64,000 bases of DNA from Povalibacter uvarum (GTDB taxonomy: Bacteria > Pseudomonadota > Gammaproteobacteria > Steroidobacterales > Steroidobacteraceae). Location: positions 62,001 to 126,000 of the forward strand of contig NZ_JACHHZ010000005.1 of the NCBI RefSeq assembly GCF_014202975.1, read 5' to 3'. Position 1 is the first letter of the stretch; each line of letters begins with the position of its first letter. The notes beneath the pieces are model-generated. The model worked only from the letters and a program-made list of their open reading frames with translations. It searched no databases and was not told the DNA's origin. The position numbers were made by a program, and so were the translations under genes. This document shows, piece after piece, positions 7,511-16,984 of this stretch.

Positions 7511-8461
7511 ATGGAAAAGTCTTCGCAGATTTCGCTGGGTATCGTCGCCGCCTTCGCGGGGATCTATGTCATCTGGGGCACGACCTACCTCGCGATCGCG
7601 ATCTCCATTCAGACGCTGCCGCCGTTCATCAGCGGGGCGTTGCGCTTCCTCATCGCCGGCACGCTGATGTATGCGTGGCTGCGCTGGCGTTCGCCGCAGC
7701 CTTTCGCCGCGGTGAACATTCCGGCAGCGATGCTGTGCGGCGTCCTGCTCGCGGGCATCGGCAACGGCCTCGTGATCTGGGCTCAGCAGGGAATTCCTTC
7801 CGGCATCGCGGCGCTGATCGTCACAGCGATGCCCGTCACCGTGCTCGTGCTCGATTGGGCGTTCTTCAGCAAGCGTGCGCCGACCGCACAGGGTCTCTTC
7901 GGTACCGCAATCGCGCTCGCCGGTGTCGTGACGATCGTCATGCACACGCACTCGATTACAGGCAGCGCGGAGCCGCTCTACCTCGTCGCGATGATTGCAG
8001 CCGTCGTGGGCTGGAGCATCGGCACGCTGTGGCAGAAGCGTTCGGTACGGCAGGACGGCGTGTTCGGCTTCACTGCCGCACAGATGCTCTTCGGCGGCCT
8101 GTTCCAGTTCGTGCTCAGCGTGCTCGATGCGGAGTGGCAGACATTCGACGTGTCGGCCGTTTCGCTGCCGTCGTGGCTGGCGCTGCTTTACCTGATCGTC
8201 TTCGGCAGCATCATCGGGCTCAACAGCTATCTGTGGCTGCTGACCCGCGTGTCGGCAGCGAAAGTGACGACGTACGCGCTCGTGAATCCCGTCGTCGCGC
8301 TGATCCTCGGTGCGCTGGTGCTCGACGAAGAGATCACGACGTTGATCGTGATATCGACGCTGCTCGTGCTGTTCGGCGTATCGCTGGTCCTGTTTCAGAA
8401 CCTGGGACCTGCTGCGTTCGCTCGCGTGGCGAAGTCCTTGTCGACAGGGAGATCGCAATGA
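7511..8461 (+). CDS. EamA family (DMT superfamily) exporter, YedA-like
   Basis: A 316-residue inner-membrane protein with about ten hydrophobic helices in two EamA repeats. The N-terminal AFAGIYVIWGTTYLAIAISI and the second-repeat motif ALVNPVVALILGALVLDEEI are typical of the YedA/RhaT-like group that exports metabolites or amino acids. The ATG at 7511 is preferred over a GTG at 7502. The stop overlaps the next start as ATGA (8458-8461), indicating translational coupling to the acetyltransferase. Divergence from a MocR gene suggests ligand-induced expression. Confidence 0.9.
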   Translation: MEKSSQISLGIVAAFAGIYVIWGTTYLAIAISIQTLPPFISGALRFLIAGTLMYAWLRWRSPQPFAAVNIPAAMLCGVLLAGIGNGLVIWAQQGIPSGIAALIVTAMPVTVLVLDWAFFSKRAPTAQGLFGTAIALAGVVTIVMHTHSITGSAEPLYLVAMIAAVVGWSIGTLWQKRSVRQDGVFGFTAAQMLFGGLFQFVLSVLDAEWQTFDVSAVSLPSWLALLYLIVFGSIIGLNSYLWLLTRVSAAKVTTYALVNPVVALILGALVLDEEITTLIVISTLLVLFGVSLVLFQNLGPAAFARVAKSLSTGRSQ

Positions 8462-8985
8462 ATGCTGAACTTGCTGCTGCGCCAATCCGGCGATCACGCA
8501 CGGTACGCACGTACGTCGACGGCCTGAAAGTCGTGACGTTCGATCCTGCGTTCCGCGACGAATTCAGGCGGCTCAACATCGCGTGGCTCGAGCGGTACTT
8601 CCGGGTCGAGCCCATCGACGAGGGGGTCCTGGGCGATCCGGAGAACGTCATCCTCGCGCCCGGCGGCGAAATCCTGTTCGCTCTGCTCGATGGCGAGGTC
8701 GTCGGAACCGTCGGATTGAAGCTCGAGGCGCCCGATCGCTTCGAGCTGACCAAGATGGCCGTCGACGAGCGCTGGCAAGGGCGCGGCTTCGGCCAGTATC
8801 TGCTGGAAACAGCGCTCGCCGTTGCACGCGAGCGGGGACATGAACGCATCGTTCTGTACTCGCAGACCGAGCTCGTGCCCGCGATCGCGCTCTATCGCAA
8901 GAACGGCTTCGTCGAAGTGAACGAACCGCTTTGCGGCAAGTACGCCCGCTGCAACATCAAGATGGAAAAGCGCCTCGACCGCTGA
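8458..8985 (+). CDS. GNAT family N-acetyltransferase
   Basis: A 175-residue cytosolic acetyltransferase. The acetyl-CoA loop is visible as RWQGRGFGQYLLETALAVAR, with the preceding beta strand FELTKMAVD and the late motif ALYRKNGFVEV. The gene overlaps the EamA stop by four bases. The pair may inactivate and export the same compound, inferred from coupling; the substrate is unknown. Confidence 0.9.
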   Translation: MNAELAAAPIRRSRTVRTYVDGLKVVTFDPAFRDEFRRLNIAWLERYFRVEPIDEGVLGDPENVILAPGGEILFALLDGEVVGTVGLKLEAPDRFELTKMAVDERWQGRGFGQYLLETALAVARERGHERIVLYSQTELVPAIALYRKNGFVEVNEPLCGKYARCNIKMEKRLDR

Positions 8986-8993
8986 CGGGTGCG

Positions 8994-9902
8994 CTACGGA
9001 CTCACGGTGTCCGGGCTGGGGGCTGTTGCGGGTTTGGTCGCGGACATCGTCAGGCGCTCGCGATAGATGATGTAGAGACCGCTGGCAACGATGATTGCCG
9101 CGCCGCCCAGCATTCGCGAGCTCGGCACCGTCAGCCACAGAATCCAGTCGAACAGCATTCCCCACATGAGCGCCGTGTATTCGATGGGCGCGACCACGGC
9201 GGGCGACGCCAGGCGGAACGCCTGCGTGATGAAGTGCTGACCGATGGCGCCGAACAAGCCCACGCCGAAGAACAGGTACCAGTGCTCCCAGCGCAGCGGC
9301 GTCCAGTCGAACGCGACCATCGCGCCGCTGATGATCGAGATGAACGACAGCGTCCAGAAGATGGTTGCCGGCCCCGAGTCCGTGCGCGACAGGACTTTGA
9401 TCGTGATCGCGCTGATCGCGTAGCAGATCGCCGATGCAAGCGCGGCGATGCCGCCGATCGTGATGAGGCCCGTGCCAGTCGGCTTCAGGACGATCACCAC
9501 ACCGATGAGGCCCACGACGATGGCAACCCAGCGCCGCCAGCCGACATGTTCGCGCAGGATCGGCACGGACAGCGCAGTGATCAACAGCGGCGCCGACATG
9601 TAGATCGTGTACGCATCCGCGAGTGACAGCGTGCGCACCGCGAAGACGAACAGCCACAGCATGATGACGCCGAGAAATCCGCGCATCAGGTGCAGGCCGA
9701 TCCGCTTCGGAATCAGATCGCTGAAGCGCCCGAAGAAGGTGGTTGCGATGAGCAGGAAGGGCAAGGACGCCGTGGCGCGCAGGAACGTCACCTGCAACGG
9801 CGGATAGCTTTCCACGAGCCGCTTCATCGTCACGTCCATGACCGCGAACGCGGCCACGGCAACGGTCATCGACAAAATGCCGCGGAGGTTCGAGGACTGC
9901 AT
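8994..9902 (-). CDS. DMT/EamA family transporter
   Basis: A 302-residue membrane protein with about ten helices and two EamA domains: MTVAVAAFAVMDVTMKRLVE at the start of the first, and VVAPIEYTALMWGMLFDWIL near the end of the second. It resembles the RarD/S-adenosylmethionine-uptake-like branch of DMT transporters. It converges on the GNAT gene with an eight-base gap. It is not closely similar to the EamA protein at 7511, so it is not a recent duplicate. Substrate unknown. Confidence 0.88.
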   Translation of the reverse strand: MQSSNLRGILSMTVAVAAFAVMDVTMKRLVESYPPLQVTFLRATASLPFLLIATTFFGRFSDLIPKRIGLHLMRGFLGVIMLWLFVFAVRTLSLADAYTIYMSAPLLITALSVPILREHVGWRRWVAIVVGLIGVVIVLKPTGTGLITIGGIAALASAICYAISAITIKVLSRTDSGPATIFWTLSFISIISGAMVAFDWTPLRWEHWYLFFGVGLFGAIGQHFITQAFRLASPAVVAPIEYTALMWGMLFDWILWLTVPSSRMLGGAAIIVASGLYIIYRERLTMSATKPATAPSPDTVSP

Positions 9903-10091
9903 GGCGGTTGGCGGGCGAGAGGGATCGAGGCTTCCTGTCCGGCATTCAGTGTCGCATGTTTCCGCGATGCAGCGTTCTAGGAAGGGGTTGTCCCGGCGAT
10001 TTGCTTTCGTCCGGCCACACTCCAGACTTTTTCACGTCGGTACCCGCCATGCGGCGGTAGACTGCCCGTCCTCGAAACAGCGGTGATTCTC

Positions 10092-11297
10092 ATGCGTCAG
10101 GTCTTCATTTGCGATGCCATCCGGACCCCGATTGGACGATACGGCGGGGCACTGGCCCAGGTCCGCACCGATGATCTCGGCGCGATCCCGATCAAGGCAT
10201 TGATGACCCGCAATCCCAAAGTCGATTGGGCCGCGGTCGATGACGTGTATTACGGCTGCGCCAACCAGGCCGGCGAAGACAATCGCAACGTCGCACGCAT
10301 GGCGGCGCTGCTGGCGGGTTTGCCCGACGCAGTGCCCGGTGCAACGATCAATCGCCTCTGCGGCTCGGGTCTCGATGCGGTGAACCTAGCTGCTCGCGCG
10401 ATTCGCAGCGGCGAAGCGGAGCTGGTGATCGCCGGCGGCGTGGAAAGCATGACCCGCGCTCCCTTCGTGATGGGTAAGGCCGACAGCGCATTCTCACGCA
10501 CGGCGAAGATCGAAGACACCACGATCGGCTGGCGTTTCATCAACCCGCTGATGAAGGCGAAGTACGGCGTGGACTCCATGCCGGAGACTGCTGAGAACGT
10601 CGCGGCGGAGTTCGGCATCAATCGCGCCGATCAGGATGCATTCGCGCTGCGCAGCCAGCAGCGCTATGGCCGTGCGCACGCCAGCAAATTCTTCGACACC
10701 GAGATCACGCCGGTCGAGATCGCACAGAAGAAAGGCGACCCGATCAAGTTCGCGGTCGATGAACATCCGCGCATCGACACGACGATCGAAGCGCTCGCGA
10801 AGCTCAAGGGCGTCGTGAAGCCGGACGGCACCGTCACGGCAGGAAATGCATCGGGCGTGAACGATGGCAGCTGCGCGTTGCTGTTGGCCAGCGAAGCAGC
10901 CGCGGCGAAGTACGGTTTGAAAGTGCGCGGAAGAGTGATCGCCACGGCCACCGCCGGTGTGCCGCCCCGCATCATGGGCATCGGTCCGGTGCCGGCATCG
11001 CAGAAAGTGCTTTCGCTCGCGAAGCTGACCATCGGGCAGATCGACGTCGTCGAGCTGAACGAAGCGTTCGCTGCCCAGGGGCTTGCGGTGATGCGCCAGC
11101 TCGGCCTCGCCGACGACGCCGAACACGTGAACCCGAACGGCGGCGCGATTGCGATTGGCCATCCGCTCGGTGCGAGCGGCGCGCGTCTCGCAACGACGGC
11201 ACTCAATCAACTCGAGAAGACAGGCGGTCGCTATGCGCTGTGCACGATGTGCATCGGCGTGGGACAGGGAATCGCGATGGTGATCGAGAGGGTGTGA
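10092..11297 (+). CDS. pcaF: 3-oxoadipyl-CoA/acetyl-CoA thiolase, PcaF-like
   Basis: A 401-residue thiolase that, in the PcaF subgroup, cleaves beta-ketoadipyl-CoA into succinyl-CoA and acetyl-CoA at the end of aromatic degradation. The catalytic triad is present: Cys90 (NRLCGSGLDAV), His357 (GHPLGASGARL) and Cys387 (CTMCIGVGQG). The start MRQVFICDAIRTPIGRYGG and the stretch EDTTIGWRFINPLMK closely follow PcaF/PaaJ-type sequences. ATG at 10092 is chosen over GTG at 10083. No pcaIJ or other aromatic pathway gene is nearby, so a general beta-oxidation role is also possible. Confidence 0.88.
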   Translation: MRQVFICDAIRTPIGRYGGALAQVRTDDLGAIPIKALMTRNPKVDWAAVDDVYYGCANQAGEDNRNVARMAALLAGLPDAVPGATINRLCGSGLDAVNLAARAIRSGEAELVIAGGVESMTRAPFVMGKADSAFSRTAKIEDTTIGWRFINPLMKAKYGVDSMPETAENVAAEFGINRADQDAFALRSQQRYGRAHASKFFDTEITPVEIAQKKGDPIKFAVDEHPRIDTTIEALAKLKGVVKPDGTVTAGNASGVNDGSCALLLASEAAAAKYGLKVRGRVIATATAGVPPRIMGIGPVPASQKVLSLAKLTIGQIDVVELNEAFAAQGLAVMRQLGLADDAEHVNPNGGAIAIGHPLGASGARLATTALNQLEKTGGRYALCTMCIGVGQGIAMVIERV

Positions 11298-11323
11298 GGA
11301 GAAGAGGGAAGAGAAGAGCGAAG

Positions 11324-11417
11324 AGTTTCCACGGGGTACACGGGGAACCACGGGGCGGAAAGCATTGTTTCCGGAGCATTCATTTCCCCGTGGATCCCCG
11401 TGATCCCCGTGGAAAAT
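11324..11417. repeat. Family C-like palindrome, CACGGGG variant
   Basis: GTTTCCACGGGGTACACGGGG on the left and GGATCCCCGTGATCCCCGTG then GAAAAT on the right form a long imperfect inverted repeat. It uses CACGGGG in place of the CACGGAG of 1981-2071 and 52468-52550. It lies between the convergent pcaF and cysteine-rich genes. Confidence 0.65.
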
Positions 11418-11431
11418 CCGGCTCTTCGTCT

Positions 11432-11929
11432 TTATTCACACGCCGCCTTGCACTCCCGCAGCTCGTCCCTGCAGTAGCGCTGCGCGGTCGTTTCTGTCTG
11501 ATAGCAGTCGTAGCGCATCGATGCGATGTTCTCCTGGATCGCATCGATACACAGTCCGTAGGTGCGTGCGAACCGAGTGCGGCATGAACCGCTGTAGTTG
11601 CCGGCGCCGCAAGCACCCGCGTTATTGAAGTACCCGCAGAAGTACGTGTAGTCGTTGTTGCGTCCCGTGAACGGATCGCGGCCTGCGGTCGCTGCGCGCT
11701 TCGAGCATTGCTGGCGAGCGCGGCGCACCTCGCTGCTGCATTTCGTTTCGGCTGAGTCACAGTAACTCTGGCAGGCGGAGCGCGCAGAATTCTGTTCACT
11801 CTTCTGCTCGGCTTTCTGTTCAGTTTTCTGGGGAGCGGCGGACTGGTCGCCGGCGATGGTCGACTGCGTAACGAGCACGGCTGCGAATACGGTCATAAGC
11901 GCCAGCGCGCTTGCTTTTATTGCTTTCAT
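11432..11929 (-). CDS. Secreted cysteine-rich protein, 165 residues
   Basis: The N-terminus MKAIKASALALMTVFAAVLV is a clear Sec signal peptide, likely cleaved near TIAGD. A Gln/Lys/Glu-rich linker with repeats of QKxEQ follows (about 33-48). The mature domain has twelve cysteines, including C-x3-C pairs (CQSYC and CKAAC) and a central NDYTYFCGYFNNAGACG. An even number suggests six disulfides in the periplasm or outside the cell. I recognise no family. It converges with pcaF and lies 69 bases downstream of the DUF748 gene on the same strand. Confidence 0.75.
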   Translation of the reverse strand: MKAIKASALALMTVFAAVLVTQSTIAGDQSAAPQKTEQKAEQKSEQNSARSACQSYCDSAETKCSSEVRRARQQCSKRAATAGRDPFTGRNNDYTYFCGYFNNAGACGAGNYSGSCRTRFARTYGLCIDAIQENIASMRYDCYQTETTAQRYCRDELRECKAACE

Positions 11930-11998
11930 GAGGGAGCCCCGCGGGAACTGAAGGCCAATCTGGCATCTTCGCGATGCTCGGTCAATGTCACTGGAGGG

Positions 11999-14950
11999 CT
12001 ACTCCAGCTTCATTTCCATCCTCACGGTGCCGGCTTCCGATTTGCCTTCGGTTCGCTCGGCGGTGATGAACACCCGTTCAGGATTCAGCTCCGTGTTCGC
12101 GAGCAGCGCATCCTGAACTGACCGGGCCCGCTCGCGGGCGAGTGCGGTGAGAGCCGCATCATCGGGCTTGAACCGGTCGAGGAGCGCACTTTCCAGAAAC
12201 TGCCGTTGCGCGCCGAGGTCCGGACCCTTCTCGGTCGTGGTTTCCGGTGGATAGACCGGCGCCGACTGCGCGACCTCCTTGTAGACCTTTTCGAGCTGCG
12301 CAATCCGCTTACGCTGAGCCTTTTCATCCGTCGGATCGGCGCTTTCATCCGGCGGCACCTTCGCATCGAAGGCTGCTCTGGCCAGCGCTTCGCTGTCCTG
12401 CGCCGTCACCACAGTCAATGGAATGCTGAGCCTGAGTTGCGGTCTTTCGACCAGCGCCTTTGCAAGCTTCGTCAGCTTCTCAGTTTCGGCGGGCGTCAGT
12501 GCGGTCGTGCCCGGCGCGAAGTCGACATAGGCAAGTTCATCGCCGCCGCCGAACAGCGCACCCAGTGCGGCGAAAGGCGCAGTCACGATCTTCGTCAGCA
12601 GACCGAGCACCGCTTTCCAGATGATCGGTCCGAGTTTGAATTTCGGATCATCGAGCGTTCCGGATACCGGCAGGTTCACGTCGATCACTCCATTGCGGTC
12701 CTTCAGGAGTGCGATGGCGAGCTTCAGGGGAATCGGCGCCGCATCCTTCGAATCCGTCTTCGCGCCGAACTCCAGGTTGTCGAGCACGATGTGATGCGAC
12801 GCATCCAGCTTGCGGTTCTCCACCTTGTAACGAAGCTCGGTCGAGAGCTTGCCCTTGCTGATGTTGTAGCCCGCGAACTTACCCGAGTAGGGATTGAACG
12901 TGGTGAGCTCCATGTTGCGGAAGTTCATCCCGAGATCGGTGTAGAGCGCGGCGGAGAACAGATTCACTTCGCCCGTGATGTCGACGGGGGCGTACTTGTC
13001 GACCTTGCCGTCGAGCTTCACTTTCGCGCGCGATGCGGCGTCGGAGGATAAGCCAGTGATGGCTCCATTGAGCTGCAGGATGCCGACTGCGAACGACGGC
13101 TCGATCGAGTAGTCGGCGAAGTTCGCGGACCCGTCGATCACCTGGACGGTGCGGATGCGAACGGGGAAGCGCGCCTGCTGGGCGTCGGATGTGGGCTTGC
13201 CTTGCTTCGTCGATGACGGCGTAGCCGCGCCCTCTCTGGTTTCGACTGCCGGTTCAGAACGCAGCACCTTATTGATGTTGAGCGTCGAGTCCTGCGCGAT
13301 GACGACGCGCGCGTAAGGCTGACGTGCGACGACACGATCGATCGACAGCCGGTCGGGATGCAGCGAGAAGTCGATTCCGGTGACCGCGAGATCACGCCAC
13401 TTCAGGAAATCTTCGTTCACGAGTTGATCGGTCGTGCGCAGATCGGAAGCCTGCATCTCGCCCTTGAACGTCACGGGCTGTGCGGATTCCGGAGTCGCGG
13501 CATAACTGACGTCGCCCTTCACGGCGAATCGCCCTGAGTGCAGCGTCATGTCCGTCGTTCGCGAGAGATAGGGTTGAATCACCGGCAGGTCGAACTCCTT
13601 CAAGTCGATCGCCATGCGGGCGGTGACGGGTGTCAGGTTCAGTTCGCCCTTGGCCAGCAGCCGCCCGCTTCGATTGATCGTCGCGTCCGCATCGACGAGG
13701 AGCGTCGCCTTCGGATCGGTGCTCCATTGATTGACGGTGAGCTGCACCGGCCGCAGATCGAACTTCACGGTCGGTGAGACGCTGCGGTCTTCGGCGGCAA
13801 TGGTCGCGTCGGCAACCCGGATCGTATCGACATGAACGCGCCACTCAGGCCCCTTGTCCGATGCCGTGGGAGACGCAGACGGAGACGGGGAAGCAGTGGC
13901 TTCCGGATTCTTCCCTGCAAAGACTCGCGTCAGGCTCACGGAGCCATCCGCTTCGAGCGCAATATCGACTTGCGCGCCTTTGACATCCACGCTCTTCAGT
14001 CCGACCTCCCGCTTTCCGTAAGAGAACGAGAGGTCCTGGACATCGACTTCGGGAAGCCTGATCGGCGTGGTGCCTTCCGGTGAGCGCTCGGCGAGCGACA
14101 GATCCAGAATCTTCACGGTGGGCAGCGCGATGTCGAGCGCGAACTGCGGGTCCAGCGCGAACTGGTAACTGCCGTTCAGCGTCGCCTGGCCGGAAGCGAG
14201 GCGATACGGAATCGCGTCGTAGATGTAGGAATCGATCGTCGCGACCTTCAGTCCCTGCACACTGAAACGCCCGTGAGATCCGAGCGGCTCCACAGTGAAC
14301 TGTCCCGCCCATGTGAGTTGCTCACCCGCTGTCGTCGTTCCCGCGAATTCGTAGTCGTTCTGGAAGCCGGCATCCGTCTTGAAATCGTTGAGGGTGAAGC
14401 GGATCGGAGTGATCGCCGCCTTGAAAGGCCGTGCTGCCGTGTAGTCCTCGATGCCGATGCGGCCCTCGCGCACGGCGAGTGTGCCGATGTGGACGCGGGT
14501 CGATTCCTCCTCCGCCGGTTCGGGCTCCGTCGATTTCGGCGCCAGCTTCGCCAGGTTGACGGCACCTCCGCTATCGATGATCAGGTTGATGTCGGGTGCC
14601 GAGAGCTGAACCTCGTGCAGAACCACGGCCCGCTGCCACAACGATGCGAGCTGCACATTGACGTAGAGATGACGGAAAGCGACGAGCGGCGAATCGTCGG
14701 CTTCCGCGAGCCGGAAGTTGCTGATGCTCGTATCGAGAACGAAGGGATTGAACCGGATCTCGCCGATCGACACGCGTCGCTGCAGGGTTTCAGTCACATA
14801 GCTTTCGATCTGCTGGCGCGCGATGTAGGGCACCAGAAAGAAGCCGGCGAGCGTATAGAGGAGCAGCACTCCAACGACCACGCAGACGGCGATCCAGTGC
14901 AGGCGGAGCACTGCGATGAGCGGGACGGTGAGGAGTCGGGCTTTGTTCAT
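11999..14950 (-). CDS. DUF748 / AsmA-like envelope protein, 983 residues
   Basis: A large protein with one N-terminal membrane anchor (about residues 10-40, IAVCVVVGVLLLYTLAGFFL) followed by a long periplasmic beta-rich region. The opening of the mature part (QQIESYVTETLQRRVSIGEI then RFNPFVLDTSISNFRL) is characteristic of AsmA/DUF748 proteins, thought to be bridge-like lipid-transport or envelope-assembly proteins. A Pro/Ser/Ala linker occurs around 380. The C-terminal part (ALTPAETEKLTKLAKALVER, later ALARERARSVQDALL) resembles the OmpA-like ending common in DUF748. Start: the ATG at 14950; the frame is open 48 bases further but that stretch is family A repeat, so the longer start is rejected. 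Confidence 0.88.
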   Translation of the reverse strand: MNKARLLTVPLIAVLRLHWIAVCVVVGVLLLYTLAGFFLVPYIARQQIESYVTETLQRRVSIGEIRFNPFVLDTSISNFRLAEADDSPLVAFRHLYVNVQLASLWQRAVVLHEVQLSAPDINLIIDSGGAVNLAKLAPKSTEPEPAEEESTRVHIGTLAVREGRIGIEDYTAARPFKAAITPIRFTLNDFKTDAGFQNDYEFAGTTTAGEQLTWAGQFTVEPLGSHGRFSVQGLKVATIDSYIYDAIPYRLASGQATLNGSYQFALDPQFALDIALPTVKILDLSLAERSPEGTTPIRLPEVDVQDLSFSYGKREVGLKSVDVKGAQVDIALEADGSVSLTRVFAGKNPEATASPSPSASPTASDKGPEWRVHVDTIRVADATIAAEDRSVSPTVKFDLRPVQLTVNQWSTDPKATLLVDADATINRSGRLLAKGELNLTPVTARMAIDLKEFDLPVIQPYLSRTTDMTLHSGRFAVKGDVSYAATPESAQPVTFKGEMQASDLRTTDQLVNEDFLKWRDLAVTGIDFSLHPDRLSIDRVVARQPYARVVIAQDSTLNINKVLRSEPAVETREGAATPSSTKQGKPTSDAQQARFPVRIRTVQVIDGSANFADYSIEPSFAVGILQLNGAITGLSSDAASRAKVKLDGKVDKYAPVDITGEVNLFSAALYTDLGMNFRNMELTTFNPYSGKFAGYNISKGKLSTELRYKVENRKLDASHHIVLDNLEFGAKTDSKDAAPIPLKLAIALLKDRNGVIDVNLPVSGTLDDPKFKLGPIIWKAVLGLLTKIVTAPFAALGALFGGGDELAYVDFAPGTTALTPAETEKLTKLAKALVERPQLRLSIPLTVVTAQDSEALARAAFDAKVPPDESADPTDEKAQRKRIAQLEKVYKEVAQSAPVYPPETTTEKGPDLGAQRQFLESALLDRFKPDDAALTALARERARSVQDALLANTELNPERVFITAERTEGKSEAGTVRMEMKLE

Positions 14951-14962
14951 GAAGGTTCGTTG

Positions 14963-15029
14963 GTCATTCCCGCGAAAGCGGGAATCCATGCCGGGCACCC
15001 GGATGGACTCCCGCGTACGCGGGAGTGAC
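14963..15029. repeat. Family A REP-like palindrome pair
   Basis: ATTCCCGCGAAAGCGGGAAT and ACTCCCGCGTACGCGGGAGT hairpins flanked by GTCA and TGAC. It lies only 12 bases upstream of the DUF748 start codon, so it would be in that gene's 5' untranslated leader if transcription begins further upstream. Confidence 0.85.
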
Positions 15030-15047
15030 GGAAGAGGGCGTTCGTCC

Positions 15048-15072
15048 GGCCGGAGTATGAAACCTTCCGGCC
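15048..15072. repeat. Inverted repeat GGCCGGA...TCCGGCC
   Basis: A seven-base-pair stem with an 11-base loop in the gap between the aqpZ 3' end and the family A repeat. It has no T-run after it on the minus strand, so it is at best a weak factor-independent terminator for aqpZ. Confidence 0.35.
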
Positions 15073-15116
15073 CGCGGCGTCACCCGCGGGGCGCCCTTAG
15101 TCGCCGCGTGGCTACA

Positions 15117-15812
15117 TCATTCCTTCTCGAACACCGACTTGTAGGCGAAGCCGGCGATCGCGGCACCGACGATCGGAGCAACCCAGAACAGCCACAACTG
15201 CGCGAGCGCCCAATCGCCCACGATGATCGCAGGTCCGGTGCTGCGCGCGGGATTCACCGACGTGTTGGTCACCGGGATGGAGATGAGATGAATGAGCGTG
15301 AGGCACAGGCCGATCGCAATGGGCGCGAATCCCGAGGGCGCGCGTTTGTCGGTCGCGCCGAGGATGACCATCAGGAACATGAAGGTCATGACGATCTCGC
15401 TCACGAGGCCCGACTTCAGCGCATAGCCTCCTGGCGAGTGATCGCCGTACCCGTTGGAAGCCAGGCCGCCATGCGGTGTCCAGCCGGCCTTGCCTGACGC
15501 AATCAGGTAGATGACGCCGGCCGCTGCGATCGCGCCGATCACCTGCGCAATGATGTAGGGGAGCAGATGAGCCGCCGGGAAGCGACCGGCGGTGCACAGG
15601 CCCACGGAAACCGCCGGATTCAGATGACAGCCGGAAATGTGACCGATCGCGTACGCCGCGGTCAGAACGGTGAGCCCGAATGCAATCGACACGCCGAGAA
15701 TGCCGATGCCTATGTCGGGAATGAGTGCCGACAGCACTGCGCTTCCGCATCCGCCAAGGACGAGCCAGAACGTGCCGAGGAACTCGGCGGTGAGTTTCTT
15801 GCTGAGGGGCAT
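15117..15812 (-). CDS. aqpZ: Aquaporin Z
   Basis: A 231-residue inner-membrane water channel. Both pore NPA boxes are present ([10 protein letters not shown] near residue 63 and [12 protein letters not shown] near 185), the second with the selectivity-filter arginine. The N-terminus [20 protein letters not shown] is canonical for AqpZ, including the conserved glycine/cysteine stretch. The gene follows the NlpE-META lipoprotein gene by 17 bases on the same strand, so the two probably form an operon. The start is an ATG; translation upstream is not family-like. Confidence 0.95.
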   Translation of the reverse strand: MPLSKKLTAEFLGTFWLVLGGCGSAVLSALIPDIGIGILGVSIAFGLTVLTAAYAIGHISGCHLNPAVSVGLCTAGRFPAAHLLPYIIAQVIGAIAAAGVIYLIASGKAGWTPHGGLASNGYGDHSPGGYALKSGLVSEIVMTFMFLMVILGATDKRAPSGFAPIAIGLCLTLIHLISIPVTNTSVNPARSTGPAIIVGDWALAQLWLFWVAPIVGAAIAGFAYKSVFEKE

Positions 15813-15829
15813 TGTTGTTGTTCCTTTGT

Positions 15830-16924
15830 TCAGAGATTTCTTTCTTCGAATCTTGCGATCGCGTTTCCCGCTTCGTCGAAAAACTCCAGGTGCGGTCCCG
15901 TAATCTTCCACGCCCGCGTGGCTTCGACGGCCTTCGCGAACGCAGATTCGTACTTCATTTCCGGGCAGGCCATGCGCGTGAGCGCCATCTGCTTGAAGGT
16001 GATGCGGTCGCCGTTCAATTCGTAGGCGCCGATCAGCCGGTTGCAGCCGGCGTAGCCGGCGACGCGATGTTCGCTGGATTCGAGCGCGATCGAGAGCTCG
16101 CGCTGGCCTTCCTTCAGGGTGATGACTTCTTCGCCGAGCCGGACGAGGACCCAGCGCGTGCCCTCGAGTTCGTGCGTCACACCGCGGGCTCCACAACTTT
16201 CATTCGGCCAGAGCTGGTCGAACCGTTCGACGACGAGCGTGTCGATCATGCGATCACCTTCCATCGCCGGGCGACGAACGATCTGACCTTCGACGGAAGC
16301 AAGGATCGTCTGGCTGGGCTCCTTGCGGGACTTCGCGTAGGCAGCCTCGAGCGCGGCGTTGTCGCCTTCCTGCGCTACAGCGAGTTTCAGGCCGGTGAGG
16401 CATTCCTCGAAGATACCGGCATCGGCCATGTACTGATACGCGCCGCGCAACTTGAGCTTCGGATCGAGCGGCGCGTACGTTTCCTGCCGGGTAAGCGTGT
16501 AGTTGAGCTGCGATTCGATCGGCTTGCCGTGCACGTCGAGCTTGCGCAGCGAGTTGACGTCATCCATCGACCAGAGCTGCGGCGCCGATCCGCCGCCGAA
16601 AAGCCCGAGCACCTTGTCGTCGCCCATCGACCAGTGACCGACAGCGTCGAACACATTGTTCGGTTCCTTTCCAAGGTACGTCGATCGCTCGAAAAAGACG
16701 TTATCAGCGCGCAGGTCGAGCTCGTAGCGGATGCCCGGGCAGTCGGCGCAGGGGATGACGCCCGAGTAGAGAGCAGGCAGCTGTTGCGAAGGAGCGCGCG
16801 CCGCTGCGGGCGGGGGAGTTGACGCCGCTGGGGCAGGCGGCTGCGCCGATGATTCTGGCTTCTGCTCGCAAGCGGCCAGTATCACACCGAATGCCAGACC
16901 GATGCACGCCAGAATCGGCTTCAT
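15830..16924 (-). CDS. NlpE N-terminal + META domain lipoprotein
   Basis: A 364-residue outer-membrane lipoprotein candidate. The signal peptide ends in the lipobox LAAC (Cys19). After a Pro/Ala/Ser linker, the region [20 protein letters not shown] carries the CxxC motif and barrel start of the copper-responsive NlpE N-terminal domain. Residues about 255-360 form a META (HslJ-like) domain: [15 protein letters not shown], then [16 protein letters not shown] and [12 protein letters not shown]. NlpE in Escherichia coli signals envelope or surface stress through Cpx; META proteins are linked to envelope stress and novobiocin resistance. Cotranscription with aqpZ is likely. Confidence 0.87.
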   Translation of the reverse strand: MKPILACIGLAFGVILAACEQKPESSAQPPAPAASTPPPAAARAPSQQLPALYSGVIPCADCPGIRYELDLRADNVFFERSTYLGKEPNNVFDAVGHWSMGDDKVLGLFGGGSAPQLWSMDDVNSLRKLDVHGKPIESQLNYTLTRQETYAPLDPKLKLRGAYQYMADAGIFEECLTGLKLAVAQEGDNAALEAAYAKSRKEPSQTILASVEGQIVRRPAMEGDRMIDTLVVERFDQLWPNESCGARGVTHELEGTRWVLVRLGEEVITLKEGQRELSIALESSEHRVAGYAGCNRLIGAYELNGDRITFKQMALTRMACPEMKYESAFAKAVEATRAWKITGPHLEFFDEAGNAIARFEERNL

Positions 16925-16984
16925 GTCCCACCCCGCTGCCTCAGGACCGGGATCCAGCGTAGCCGACGCCGGCGTCGGTGGACC

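Noticed and set aside
7675-8457. Long N-terminal extension of the acetyltransferase frame
   Set aside because: The extension overlaps most of the EamA gene in another frame and is Arg-rich; the ATG at 8458 with ATGA coupling is the credible start.
14951-14998. N-terminal extension of the DUF748 protein (MDSRFRGND...)
   Set aside because: This stretch is translated family A repeat and is not part of the protein family.
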